Source: Oscarella lobularis
Taxonomy: Eukaryota > Porifera > Homoscleromorpha > Homosclerophorida > Oscarellidae
DNA: 64,000 bases
Direction of reading: 5' to 3'
NCBI RefSeq assembly: GCF_947507565.1
Contig: NC_089191.1
Coordinates: 1,302,001 to 1,366,000 of the forward strand
The notes below the pieces were generated by a model. The model was not told where the DNA came from. It made no database searches and saw nothing but the letters and a program-made list of their open reading frames with translations. Numbering within the stretch: the stretch's first letter is position 1; each line of letters starts with the position of its first letter. Below are positions 34,450 through 46,232 of the stretch, in pieces. Position numbers and translations under genes: made by a program.

Positions 34450-35925
34450 GTCATTTTCCTGGTCGATTAAGAGCAAAACGGTGCAGTACCTATGAGGAGT
34501 CATATTTTTATTAGAACCGGCTAAGTAAAAAACTCGGTATTTATTGCATGATCGGGGAGAGGGGCATAAATAAATCGGCGAGGAAACGCGCCCAGAGGTG
34601 ATGACGCAAAGAATGACGTGACCTTATGCAGCGATAACTCGAACATTTTACTTCTTAGCCACGCACGTTTTGCTAACAGGTGTATAATCATTAGATCTAA
34701 CTGTTCGGTTATTTTTTGCCATCCAGCATTCCCTCAACGAGAAAAAAGCGCCGCGCCCCTTTCCCAACTCACCAACAAATAGTGCGCACGCCCTGGATTA
34801 CAATCACACCTGGTATCCTCTATACAGCAGTAACAGTAAATAATTGCTGTAAAATGCTTTTGTTCAGCAAAGACCTAAAAGACCACTTGTTGATCCTTAC
34901 ACGGGTTGAATTGTTTTTATTTCAAAATGTCTTTTGGTTTTATGCAGCAATGGGCATGTAATAGTAAACGGTGGAATGCTAAATCACGTCAAATAATTAT
35001 TGCTGACCGCTTTTTTAGCTTAAGAAACTTGTTAGCGAAGAAATAATCTTTCCTTGAAGTGCCATCATTTCTAAAGGGTACAAAGCAGCTAACGAAAAAA
35101 TTTATTTTCAGCAGAGCTTTAGCGTCATGCCTGCGGGACTAATGTTGACAGGAATTTTCAGCTTCTGATTTTGCATAAATTATTGACAAGAAACTTGTAG
35201 AGTCCTTCTCCGCAGTAACGCTATCTATCTGAGATTGCATAGTCGCCAAATTTTCATTAATTTTCCTTTGATGAGCTATTGGCAGAATACGAGAATTTCA
35301 TACGCTTATCCTCTGTTTAAGCAAACGCAGCGTTTGCGTCAATGATTGATGATTACGTACAAATTGCTTCAGCACTCTTAAATCTACAGCCTAGCATATT
35401 AAATTCAAGGAAGTAAAATCCAAAGCATTAGTCGCTGCAAGTCACGTCTCACTGAGCTTGCGTAAAATTCTTTTGCTAGACATTCTTTATATATATTTTC
35501 AAAATTAATGAAAATTGTAATCTGTAGAGCGTTATTGGTTATTACTTGTTAAAGATAATATCCTTTTTTCGTGTACAAGAAAAACTCGCACCAAACTCGA
35601 TTTGTTACTAGAAGTTGTCCTTGTCTCTGGTAGTTATAATCATGCGTGCTCTTAATTCGTTTCTTTCAAGTTTCACTTATCAAAAGTTTTCTATGACGTA
35701 AGAAGAAAATGTTGATACACTTTATTTAAACAACTTTTATTTCAATAAAGATGAATATGTGGAAGCCGCCGCAACACGAATGTCGTGTAATTACGTCTTT
35801 AGTGTATTTATTATCTATTTTCTTATTATATTTCTACAATAGTTAGTTCCCATTTTTAATTTGTTAAATTGTTTTGGACTATTTTTACTACAGTCTTGAA
35901 CGATTTTTTAAATGGTCTTGGACCA
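34450..35925. other. No recognisable gene
   Basis: AT-rich intergenic sequence with no transposase motif, exon set or clear repeat of its own. Confidence 0.5.
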
Positions 35926-35929
35926 TATT

Positions 35930-36560
35930 TAAAATTATATTTGGCAGTAGCATTATCAAAATTGCCAAAAATAGAAGTGAATTGCAACCAGGCAAACGAC
36001 GCATTGACGAAATTGATCGAGTATACGTACATCTCCGTCGAGATAATTGATGTTCAATTGTGTACGCATTTTTTACATTTAAACGTAACCATCCAGGAGC
36101 AACAAAAGGGCAGAGGAAAAATTTTCGCGACTGCAACAGGTCTATAATGGTGCGATAAAAACCCGCTCTGCCTCTCATTCGACGGCATTCAGAAGCAAGT
36201 TTTCGAAAGCTTTTCTTTCTTTCTTTTCTTTCTTTTCGAGGCTTCTGATGCATGAATGGTAGAGTTGACGGATTTTTTTGATTAGTATAGTCTCGTGTCC
36301 CGGGAATAGACCCCAGCGTGATTTACAAAGCCGAAGTAACACACTCAACTTCTCCAACGCGATCCGCTCCCTCGACGTCTTCTAAACACCCCGGCCGACC
36401 TAGCACAACACCCGTTTATGAGGTAAAAGTGTCTGCAACTCCCTGCGTCTAGTGAAGTATAAAGTCCGTCTTCTGGAATATTTACTCCACTAAGCGGAGT
36501 ATAAATTCCGCCTGCTGGAATTTATTCTCCGCCTAGTAGAATCGAATGATAGTTCACTTA
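35930..36560 (+). repeat. Dispersed non-coding repeat, copy 1
   Basis: This block is similar in order and sequence to 49600-50010. Shared segments include the region around ATTGATGTT.AATTGTGTA, a TTTTTTACATTTA tract, GTGTC.GCAACTC, and a terminal part with CTAGTGAAGTATAAA followed by CTCCACTAAG.GGAGTATA. The last part is a palindrome-rich motif repeated twice (TGGAAT.TTTACTCC). Frames across it are not conserved between copies, so it is probably a non-coding dispersed element. Confidence 0.6.
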
Positions 36561-36972
36561 GTGTTTCGCATCAGTTCACAATTAATTAAGCGTAATGGTA
36601 CGTAATTTCCACACAAAATGTTGTATTTCCGGACAAAAACATATCTGTCCGTAATAGTTTCCAAACATATGCAAAAATTAAAATTTCCACTGGGTGGATT
36701 TAAGTGCCAGTTCTTTTCAGTGAAGAGGGTCAGAATTAATTGTCATTGGTCTTCCCATGTCAAGGTAAGTACATAAAGACTTCAGGATTGAGGTCGACTG
36801 TGGTTTGGACATTAGCAAAATTGGCTGAAATAAAGGTACAGCGTAATGTATCTAAAAAGGCGTCCCTCTTTAAATTTTAGCGTCACTGGCGCTAGCCGCC
36901 GGTACTATGAGCTATAACTTTTTGTGCGCTACATTGTAGTCTACTCCTTCATAAACGACGTTTAGCAAAGCT

Positions 36973-38123
36973 TTGCTCCGTTTGTATGAAAATACCATGT
37001 TGAAAGATTCCGTGTCTACTGTCAAGCGTCGAATGAGAGAGTTTGGTGTTTCTGTGACAGAACGTTACACCGTCGTCGACGATCTAACTCTATCTTTTTT
37101 CCAAGACATCCAACACTTCAATAACAACAGTGGCTATCAAATGGTGAATGCTTTACTGAAGTTGCAGAGAATGGTTGTTCTAATTCCCAGAGTACGACGA
37201 CTGTGCTTTCTGAATGATCCCGCCGCTACAAAAAGACGTTGGATGATGACGGTTGAAAGAAAAGTTTATTCGGTGCCCGAACCCAATTCGTTGTTGCATA
37301 TTGATGGGAACAACATATTAATAAGGTAGAAATTGTATATAGCAGTGCATTCATTTCACAGTGAGTGGTGATTTAGATGGCGATTTGTGATTTATGGAGC
37401 TGTCGACGGATATAGTTGCTCAACAAATAACAGATCTGATACTGTTCATAGCCTTTTCAATATTGGATGCGCTCGACAAGGAAGATATTTGTTATCGGGT
37501 AATTAATAGAATACATTTTTTATCAAAAGTTACAACGAGATTGATAAAGGTTACCTTTCTGTATCCTCAGCTGTTTAAACACCTTGAGGATATACGCCTT
37601 CTCGATATGACATCGGAAACAGACCTCCTATGCCTTTATTACGTATTCTTTCCTCGAATCAAGTCTTATTCGAAGCAGTTTAGATTGCAGTGGAAATCGC
37701 ATCCCTAATCAACAGAAGGAAACAGAAGCTCGACATAACTTTGGCTTCACGGCATGCAGATGAGAGATACGTCAAGGTCAACTGTGACAGGACGAACTCT
37801 ACAGCTTGAAAGATCAAGAGCTTCAGGCGTTTGGATTAGAGTTATCTTTAGAGCTTCCTGAGGGACAATGGAAAAATAGCTCCTACAACAGAATCTGTTG
37901 ACCGATGAAGAGCTTGAGGCTTTTGGATAAGAGCCATCTTTGGAGCTTCCTCGGAAAAAGGAAAAATAGCTCCTACGACAGAATATCTGTTCTACAAACT
38001 GTAGCAGGTGACGACGAAAGCCAACTGGACATTCTCAGAGATTTGCTTGATCCTCTGGCTGAAAATCTCAATGGCTACAGCTTTTTAGTGTACGTAGGAG
38101 CAAAAACAATATGGGTACACTAA
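36973..38123 (+). pseudogene. Animal integrase-core gene, second copy, decayed
   Basis: The 36973-37329 frame has VSTVKRRMREFGVSVTERYT (helix-turn-helix end), NDPAATKRRWMMTVERKVYS and PNSLLHIDGNNILIR, the first catalytic Asp of the integrase core. Immediately after, in another frame, RWRFVIYGAVDGYS and STNNRSDTVHSLFNIGCARQ continue the fold. At 37640-37710, YYVFFPRIKSYSKQFRLQWK leads through a stop into NRRKQK-type sequence of the C-terminal end. Order and motifs match the minus-strand gene at 20.1-21.1 kb. Frame changes and stops make it a pseudogene. Confidence 0.65.
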
Positions 38124-39450
38124 ACTAACGTAAACAGGAAAAGAAGATGTTTCGTTCAACAGAATTTACAATTAACATATAAAGCGACACGCTAATTCTG
38201 CACTTTTGAAATCAAATAAAACTTCGTGTTTCTGACCTTAATTTGAAAGAGTTCAATCATGTCAAGTAGCCAAAGGGTTAAGGCACACTCGCCCGAGAAC
38301 AGAAATGTTCAAAAAAGCGTGAACAAGGGACTCTTCAAACGCTTCTTCATTGTTACAAAGTTTGGTAGGCAGGCTTAGACAAAGAAACCATATAGCAATG
38401 ACGGGAAAAGCGGCGCCAGGTCGTACGTCACTTCGCTTGCCTATTGAAGCCTCCAGGAGGGATCTTTCTGCATCCCAATAAGAAAGCGAGGACGTGCTCA
38501 AGACTCAAACTTTCCGTTCAAACGCATCATAATTCATCTAAAGAAGGCAATTTCAGAGCATACGCAGACAATCATTGTACATTGTCAAAAGTAGCTTTGC
38601 ATTTTTAAGATAATTGTATGACATAACGTAGATAGCAGTCTCCTTTTGCCAGAATTCAAGCTCTTCCTTCTTGCTACTGTATTTCGTTGAGGTGAAAAGT
38701 TTCAAAATGTTTTCTAGACATCATTTATGATTTAATTTTTCAATACCGAGAATTTGAACATATCAGCAAGGCGTTCAAAATCGGCAAAAATATCTTTAAA
38801 GGCACTCGGCGATTACCTGATCAGTGAAAGAACGCCAAAAACCTCGCTAAGACCATCAATGAGTTGATCAATCTCAGCTTTCACAGACAGCAGGCAGGAG
38901 TGCAAACGTACAGACAGCAAAAAAAAGTGATCGCTTTTCAAGGTGCCTGCCGAAAGGTCGCCCACAAAACCAGACACCGACATTGCTCAAACAAGGTCAG
39001 TTTCTGCGTCGGTAAACATCGCACGCAAGTCGCTATCTGACGTTTCACTTCCAACCTAACAAGTCACTTTTCTAAACGTAATAAAGTAAATGGGGTTTGC
39101 TTACGCTTTAGATCTATTGCACAACTTCCATGTCCGGAACGTCTTCCTGCGGTGGGTCAATAGCTGTCACGTCTGGTTTCACAATGTATTGAAAGACAGT
39201 AGGAGACATGAAGTCAAACCCGGAACGGTCGTGCACTCTAAAAGTAGACGTGCATATTATACCTACATTTATCGTGCTGTTACCTTGCATCAAAATCAAC
39301 ACGATGGGATTAGGCAATTTTTACACCGGAATGATCGCGGGTCAAAATAACACGGAAGCGAGCAAAGCACCAATAATAATTACTCGGCAAATGTATTGTC
39401 ATTTGTGTTTTATTAACCCACTCAAATACTGCGTCAAATCGATGCAGAAT
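38124..39450. other. No recognised gene; one protein-like minus frame
   Basis: A minus-strand frame at 39317-39114 (NSTINVGIICTSTFRVHDRS, then GFDFMSPTVF) looks like coding sequence and is preceded by a TTTTAG acceptor at about 39240. It could be a last exon of an unknown gene, but I cannot connect it upstream. Just beyond the stop of gene C1 a 29-bp motif (CAAATACTGCGTC..GCAGAATT) is duplicated at 39422-39480. Confidence 0.35.
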
Positions 39451-42400
39451 TCAAATACTGCGTCCACTCCAAGCAGAATTCAAACTTGCAACATACGTGT
39501 TATATTTAGTGTCCCTTCTTTCTTGACCGTGATGATTCATGAGCATGTCTTGCCCGAAAAAGAGAAATCCGCTGAAAGGAGTAGGATATGATAGGTTGAA
39601 CACGTAGTAGGAAGCCATCAGAGCGCTCAGGCATTTTTCAAAGGACGGGCAAGAAACTTCAAACAAACTTCGGCCTTCCGCTGCAATGTAGCCTTGACTA
39701 AAGGCGTCCGCGTCATCTTCGATAAGAAGAATGAAAGGAGCAGGTAAATTTCCGCGGAAAATGTCTTTCGCGTCGTTTTCGTTGGCCTAGAGAATAAATA
39801 ATTACTAGAGTTAAAAATATGCTGGTATAAAATTGCCTTAATAATTTTGAAAATAGGTTCAACTTTTTTTCCTTTCTGCGTTCCTTTTTGAACTTCTTTA
39901 GCAGCTGCCGGGCTTAGAAAATCGGTATTTTCGTCAGTTATTTTTTCATCCACTATTATAGTCGCCCATTTTCGCCAATTGGCAATTATCACTGTTTCCA
40001 TTCTTTGTCCCATAATGTTGTCAAACTCTTGTTTTACCTGAAAAATAGAAAACTAATGTTAAGTCATGAAAAGATTTGATCGAATACCCATTTTTCTTGC
40101 GAGAAAGTAGGGAAGCGCTCCAAAATGTGAACTATGGTGGGACACGCCGAAAGTATCCATTTTCTTCTCAGGGCAAACGTCTCCTTTAACAGCCCTTTCA
40201 GGACTGCGTGAGACCCTTTTCCTTGCCACTCTTTTATAATAATATCTGTTAACTTGTATAGTTCTTCCCAATTGGTAACTACGGCTGTTTCGGTTTCGCG
40301 GTTCTTTTTGATTTTAGAACTAGACTGTTCAGGCGAAGATGAAAAAAGAATGAGCTTTTTTTTGTCTGCCTCCTTCCATTTCTATAGCGCTGTTGAATTT
40401 CTCTCACTAGCGTTCCCTGTACAAAAGAAATTTTTAGAAGATTTGTGATTAAAATAGAGCGAACGAAACATTACCCAAGGAACAATGGGATTGAGGGGAT
40501 CCCGTAAGCTTGGAAATTTTCCCAATAGTGCTGCCTCTATTTTCGAGTACTCTCGGGCTGTAGGACGAGGACACTGTCCCCGATAAAACTCCGTGACATC
40601 GTAAACAAAATCTTTCCGGGCGACATTGACGTTTCCACTATTGATCGCAACTTGTACGTGAGGCCGAAAGCTGTTGCTTGAGGGTATTGGGCATGGATCA
40701 GGTAACGGGTTGTCGTCTACGAGAGACGGAGGACATTCGACCTTCAAAAAGAAGCGCGTGATTATGAAGTTTGGATTTTCGAAGTCATACCTTTACAACC
40801 GCGCTTTGAAGCCTTTGATTTGTTGCAAGCGGCAATTCTTCCTTAACATCTTTGTCAAATGTCTAATAAAACAATGAAATGAAACAACCAGCATGTGATT
40901 ACGCATCTCCCACCTGGGTTACAGAATGTTCTTTAGATGCGTTTTTCAAGAGCGTCGTTTTCTGACTTGATTTTGCAATTTTCTATAGGTTATGAAATCA
41001 ATTAACAATTAAGAAACTGTTCTCTTGTGTTTCACCTGTTGATTAGACGAAAAAGTGTCAATTTTGTTTTTTTCCCTATTCTCATTAACAGCGTCTTCTT
41101 CAGAGATCTAAATAACCCAGTAAAACCCAACATACCTAACAGCTGTAAGTAATTTTTTATACATACAATGCTATAGAAAGAGGCGGTCTCGTACGATTTT
41201 CCTGGTGTTGGCAGTTCTTCTCTGACCGCCTATCATCAAAATTCGTCTTTTAAAGCTTACGCAGATTTTTAGAAAAACCTTGTTTTCTTTCAAACAGCTC
41301 TCGTGTGAATCTAGAAAAGTACGAATGCTCTCCTATGAAGAGCATGATAAGTATACAGAGGGTAATCAAGTGATTCAAAAGCCTAAAATGGTATATCAAC
41401 TAACGTTTTGTGAAAGACTGTAGAAAGTTGCTTCACATCCGGGAGAAAATTGAAGTGGTGAAAAGCTACTTTCAAAGCTAGAGTCGGTGTCGTCCATGTG
41501 GTCTCTGAAATTGTGTTTTAATTGCTGTAGTATAAAAGAAAGTTCAAAAGGGTTACCGATCAGAAGAGTTTTGTCTATATCCGACGGAGGAGTTGATGGC
41601 AGAGATTTCCTAAAAAGCAAACAAAGATTCCTTAAATTTTGTGGTATAAAAATGTAACTAATTAATGTTATTTGGGGACAATTGTTGGAATGTACAGTGT
41701 ATTGACTATTCCGTGTTTTGGGCACAACGTGCCACAATCAGGAAAAAGAGTCTCAACAACTGCAAAATTCGTTGGCGCAATTGCATTTGTAGTGATTGAC
41801 CATGGTTAATGCTTGAAAACGTTGGAACCTTATTTTTCGTTGCAGTAGATGTACAGTATTTACGGACTCTTCCATGTGCTGGACACAATGTGCCACCATC
41901 AGGGTAAAGAGTCTTAACAACCGTACTTTGATTTGCAACAGGTGACCAATTGATGACAAATATAAATGCTGTACAGTGTATGTTGACTCTTCCTTGTGAA
42001 GGGCACAATCAATGTGCTACAACAGGGTAAAGAGTCTCAACAACAGTATTTTGAACTGTCCAAGTTCATGACAATCAAGGAAGTTTAATGCTGTGGCTGT
42101 ATAAACTGCAAAGCAGATTTTTCCGTGTTTTGGACACAAAGAGTCACGGACAGGATAAAAAATCTGCAGTACAGTACAACACTACAGCGATTCCGCCGCA
42201 TTGGAGGCCTTTGCGCGCACGATGATTACGATGGCAATATTTCAAATTGTTGAATCCTCCGTTGCAGTAAATGTACAGTTTATGTGGACTCTTCCATGTG
42301 TTGGACACAATGTGCCACCATCAGGGTAAAGAGTCTTAAAAACAACCGTACTTTGTTTTGCAACAGGTGACCAATTGATGACAAATATAAATGCTGTACA

Positions 42401-43107
42401 GTGTATGTCGACTCTTCCTTGTGAAGAGCACAATCAATGTGCTACAACAGGGTAAAGAGTCTCAACAACCGTATGTTGAACTGTCCGAGTTGATGACAAT
42501 CAAGGAAGTTTTAATGCTGTGGCTGTATAAACTGTAATGCAGATTCTTCCGTGTTTTGGACACAAAGTGTCACGGACAGGATAAAAAATCTGCAGTACAG
42601 TACAGCATTACAGCTATTCCGCCGCATTGCTCTCACGAAAAACGAGAAGACATTCTTGGCTCCGCGTGCTAATTTGCTGATTAGAAGAAATGCGACATGA
42701 GAAGTGTCGAATCTCGTTCAAGAAAAAGTTCCACAGTAGCGCTTTACGCTGCGTATACTCTAGGAGGCATTTTTGCTTTTGTCGAGCAACTACTGTCTTG
42801 CTCATTAAGTAGGGCGAGGACATGTGCTAATTATTTTTTTCACTTACCCTCGTGCTTTTCCCAAAAGCCTTTATAATGGCCTTTAGCTTTAGCCTGCGTC
42901 CAACCACGGGGCACAAATCCTTCAGTTCTCCTTCGTCATCAGCGAGCGCTTGAAGGGACTCGTAATCGAGATCATTATCTGAAACGTGGCGAGTAACTTT
43001 GAAAGATCTCTAAAGCTTGCAGCGCAGAGCAAACCTTTGACAATGGTAATCAAATCGAAAGGATCATTTCTTCCTCTCATGAAAGCCAGGACAGCATCGC
43101 AAGACAT
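39451..43107 (-). CDS. Gene C1: SAM domain plus SAMD3-like protein
   Basis: Exons 43107-43035 and 42978-42848 join through a phase-1 intron to give MSCDAVLAFMRGRNDPFDLI and DNDLDYESLQALADDEGELK, then VVGRRLKLKAIIK. This is a SAM (sterile alpha motif) domain. A long repeat-filled intron follows, then an acidic linker (about 41608-41400). Next is the conserved block at about 40790-40470: RPHVQVAINSGNVNVARKDF, VYDVTEFYRGQCPRPTAREY, GKFPSLRDP. Then come TLVREIQQRYRNGRRQ (about 40415-40370) and RKWILSACPTIVHILERFPT (about 40170-40100). The C-terminal domain follows at 40020-39451 (ETVIIANWRKWATIIVDEK, MASYYVFNLSYP, RRDTKYNTYVASLNSA). No stop interrupts recognised exons. The layout matches SAMD3-like proteins that are multicopy in fish and cnidarians; their role is unknown. 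It diverges from gene A1, with 113 bp between start codons. Confidence 0.75.
41703..42593 (-). repeat. Hairpin array in the long intron of gene C1
   Basis: Seven hairpins lie at about 41703-41750, 41865-41913, 41985-42036, 42113-42167, 42287-42335, 42410-42461 and 42539-42593. The last six form two copies of a higher-order repeat of about 424 bp, three hairpins each. On the sense strand of gene C each starts GACTCTTTACCCTG or GCAGATT..TTATCCTG and ends GGAAGAGTC or GGAAGAATC. An inner stem such as GACAC-TTT-GTGTC or GCACA-TTGAT-TGTGC is present. The inner stems differ in sequence but still pair. See the related arrays in genes B1 and C2. Confidence 0.75.
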
Positions 43108-43220
43108 TTTTTTGGAGACGGCGAACAGCAACTTGCTAAGTAACAGTGTGCAAAGCGCATGCACCTATTAACAAAAATAAAAGTAATAATTTTGTTTGAG
43201 AGTCCTATTACTCGGTAGCG
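43108..43220. promoter_or_regulatory. Shared divergent promoter region of C1 and A1
   Basis: Only 113 bp separate the proposed start codons of the divergently transcribed genes C1 and A1. The equivalent interval in module 2 is 57226-57449. No TATA box is evident in either, and control elements are inferred from arrangement only. Confidence 0.4.
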
Positions 43221-46187
43221 ATGCTTTCCTGCAATCTCTGCAATTTTCAGAGCAGGGAAGAGAATGCTATTACCAAGCACCTTCTTTCTGTTCATCAAAA
43301 TGATCCCAACTTTATAATCCGGTGTACGCTTTGTCACAAATCGTTTAGAAACAATCATTCGTACAGAAGTCACCGATCGAGAAAGCACAAAACTCCTGTT
43401 GGAGCGCCTTCACCGGTCACTACGCAACTAGAAGAAGACAATCGGTTGAACGACATACCAGCATATGCATCACGTGAGGAAGGGGTGGGTGATGATCCGG
43501 AAGACGACTTGCCCGCCTCGTCGATATTACCTCTTGATGCTAAGCGCCTGTCCGCCTCTCAGTTGCTCCATCTAAAGGCAAAGCATAAACTACCTCAATC
43601 TGTTGTCAACGATGTTGTTGAAATGGTCGAGACTATGTTTGAAAACGTATCTCCTTCATCATCTTTGCTGGAAGCTGAAAGCAGTTTTAAACAAGTGCCA
43701 CGTTCAAAAAAAAAGTTTTTCAAGGACTTGAAACGGAATACCTACAAACGTCGTTTTACAAAAAGGAATTCGGTCTAATTGTGAGAAAATCTCTTCGAAA
43801 TCCCTATGTTGCGTAGATATCGCTATTCCAACAGGAACCTGAGACAGTTGTTATAAGTACTACTCAAGAATGGAGTAAGTCTGGTAAATTGACTGAAATA
43901 AACAACACTGGTTACATTATTCCTCTTTTTGACACTCTTCAGGTAAATTTCTATTTCGTTAATTTTCACACTTGCAACTACGTATTACTTAAGGCACTTC
44001 TCAACAATGAAGCCGTAGCAAGCAACATCTTTTCCCCACACCCACAAAGCAGCGGCGAAGACATCTTTCACGACATTAGAGATGGACATTTCTGAAAGAA
44101 TCATCCTGTTTTTAGAGAAGATCCTAATGCCTTCCAGATAATATGTTATTATGACGACGTCGAGGTTGTAAACCCGCTTGGTTCTAAAGTTAAAACTCAC
44201 AAATTAGGTAAAACCAAACACACATTAAGTCAATATTTTAGTTGTTCTGTGTTAAGGCTTATTTTACTATACTCTCGGAAACATCAGTCCTGTTCACCGG
44301 TCATCTCTGAAAATGATACAATTGCTGGCTGTGGCGAAAGCTTCAGATCTTAGAAATAACGGCATTTCTAAGCTTATGGCGCCATTTGTAACCGCCGTCA
44401 ACAAACTAGCGTCAAGTGTCAGTGCAAATACGCATATGTAAATTTAAATATTAATAATCCAATTACTGAATTCACATTAGGGGCAGTCTTTTAAAGTACA
44501 TGGAGAGGAAAAATTATTAAAGGAGCTGTAATAGCATTTCTTGGTGACACATTAGCAAGCAATTTCCTTGGTGGCTACAAGGAAGGAGTAGGATTCGCGT
44601 ACAAGTGCTGTAGATCGTGTCACGTTACTAAAAACAACGTCAAAATGATTGTAAGTACTACAAATGTACCTGTTGAATAAGAAAATGATGCGAGTAATTT
44701 CTGTAGGATTGCGAGTCAAAATGTCAATTACGAAGTGAGCATGAGTATATGGAGACGTGCTCTAAAATTCAAAGTGCTGCTACTATCAGAGAGGCAGAAA
44801 TAATTTCTAAGGAAAGCGGAATTAACGGCAATAGCTGTTTTTCATCTATTCGTCATTTTGATGTTACCAAATGCTTTCCACATGGCATCATGCACGTTCT
44901 TTTTGAAGGCATCTATCCAAGAGAAATTAGACTTCTCCTCATTCATTGTATAACAGAAATGAAGTACTTTTCTCTTGAAGACCTAAACAGCAGAATTCTT
45001 TCTTTTGACTACGGCTACATCAGCCAAAAGAGCCAGCCCACGCCTTTGCACCCAGATGTTTTGAAAACAGAAAAAAGAATAAATCAGCAAGGTGTCCTCT
45101 GTTTATGATTCTTATAATGAAAACTTACTCTAATACTTTGTAATCTTTAGCGGGTCAAATGTGGCTTTTAGGACGATCTTTGCCTTTTCTTATTGGTAAA
45201 CACGTTCCAGAGCACGACAGAATCTGGCAGCTTTTTATAATGTTGCTCCAAATTACTTCAATTTCTACATCTCAATCAATTGCTTCATCAGACATCTCTA
45301 TTCTGCAGAACCTCATTTCACGTCATCACCAAAAATACACTGAGTGCTACCCAAACGAGAGCGTTTATCCGAAGATGCACTATTTGCTTCATTTGCCTAC
45401 GGAAATAATAAGGTTATATCAAAAGAATGCAATGAATTAATATTTTAGAATACTTTTTTGTAGGTTTGGGCCCCCTAGACGTTTTTGGTGTATGCGATTT
45501 GAAGGAAAACACTCATACTTTAAACAACTCATTGGCCGAAACTTCAAGAATGTTCCTTTAAGCATGGCCCAAGGACACCAGCTTTGGATGTGTAGTCAAA
45601 TGCTGGGAAACCCATCAGATCCTGGCAATAGCAAAACGTTTTTGTGCAATGGAGATGAATTTGGTTTAGGTAAAAAAGAGATTTATTTCATGAGATTACT
45701 TACATTTTATATGATGTTTTAGGAAATCCTGTATGTCTTAATGAACATATCATTTCTAGTCATATAGAAGACGCGTTATTAAATGCTCAAAGAAATAACG
45801 TTCTTCTAGGAACAAGGTAGAATCTCTACATGTTTAAAATAGAAATTAATGGTTAAATTTAGAATTGCGTACGTTACTCGACATGGAATAACGTACAAAC
45901 CTTGAGGAGTTCTTAAACTAGGTTGCGAGGAGGATTTTCCAAGCTATGGAAAAATAGAAGAAATCATTGTTTACAATGGCGAAGTTTTCTTGTGCCTTAT
46001 AATTTTACAGGTTGCTACATACGAGAAGCACATCCTTGGATATCAAATACTTGAAACAGACGATAAAACGGTAATTTGTCTAGACGACATTACCTACTAC
46101 GAACCTACAACGCCTTGGAGATATAACGAAAGGGTATTTGTCAGTGAAAGAAGCACTACCGATATAGAATTGCACAATGTAGACTAA
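43221..46187 (+). pseudogene. Gene A1: C2H2 zinc finger / transposase-like protein, broken
   Basis: The first exon has two C2H2 fingers (CNLCNFQSREENAITKHLLS, CTLCHKSFRNNHSYRSHRSR), then LLHLKAKHKLPQSVVNDVVE. Later exons carry TGYIIPLFDTL (43835-43942), FQIICYYDDVEVVNPLGSK (about 44135-44190), LASNFLGGYKEGVGFAYKCC (about 44560-44620) and HFDVTKCFPHGIMHVLFEGI (about 44850-44920). The rest reads LISRHHQKYTECYPNES (about 45325) and GPPRRFWCMRFEGKHSYFKQ (about 45470-45530). The last exon ends IELHNVD. This GFKEGV..HxxMHxLFEG..MRFExKH family is multicopy in sponges, cnidarians and fish and behaves like a transposase, though its catalytic residues are not established. Breaks: a frameshift at an A9 run (43706-43714), a TGA at about 44092, a frame change near 44255 and a TGA near 45904. 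Confidence 0.75.
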
Positions 46188-46232
46188 TAAATATAATTGA
46201 ATAACATAACTGTCTGTCAAAGAAATGTCAGT

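Noticed and set aside
41865-41913. Hammerhead ribozyme, because the sense strand contains CTGATG followed by a stem and GGAAG
   Set aside because: The required CUGAUGA...GAAA core is not present, and other copies of the same hairpin lack CTGATG altogether.
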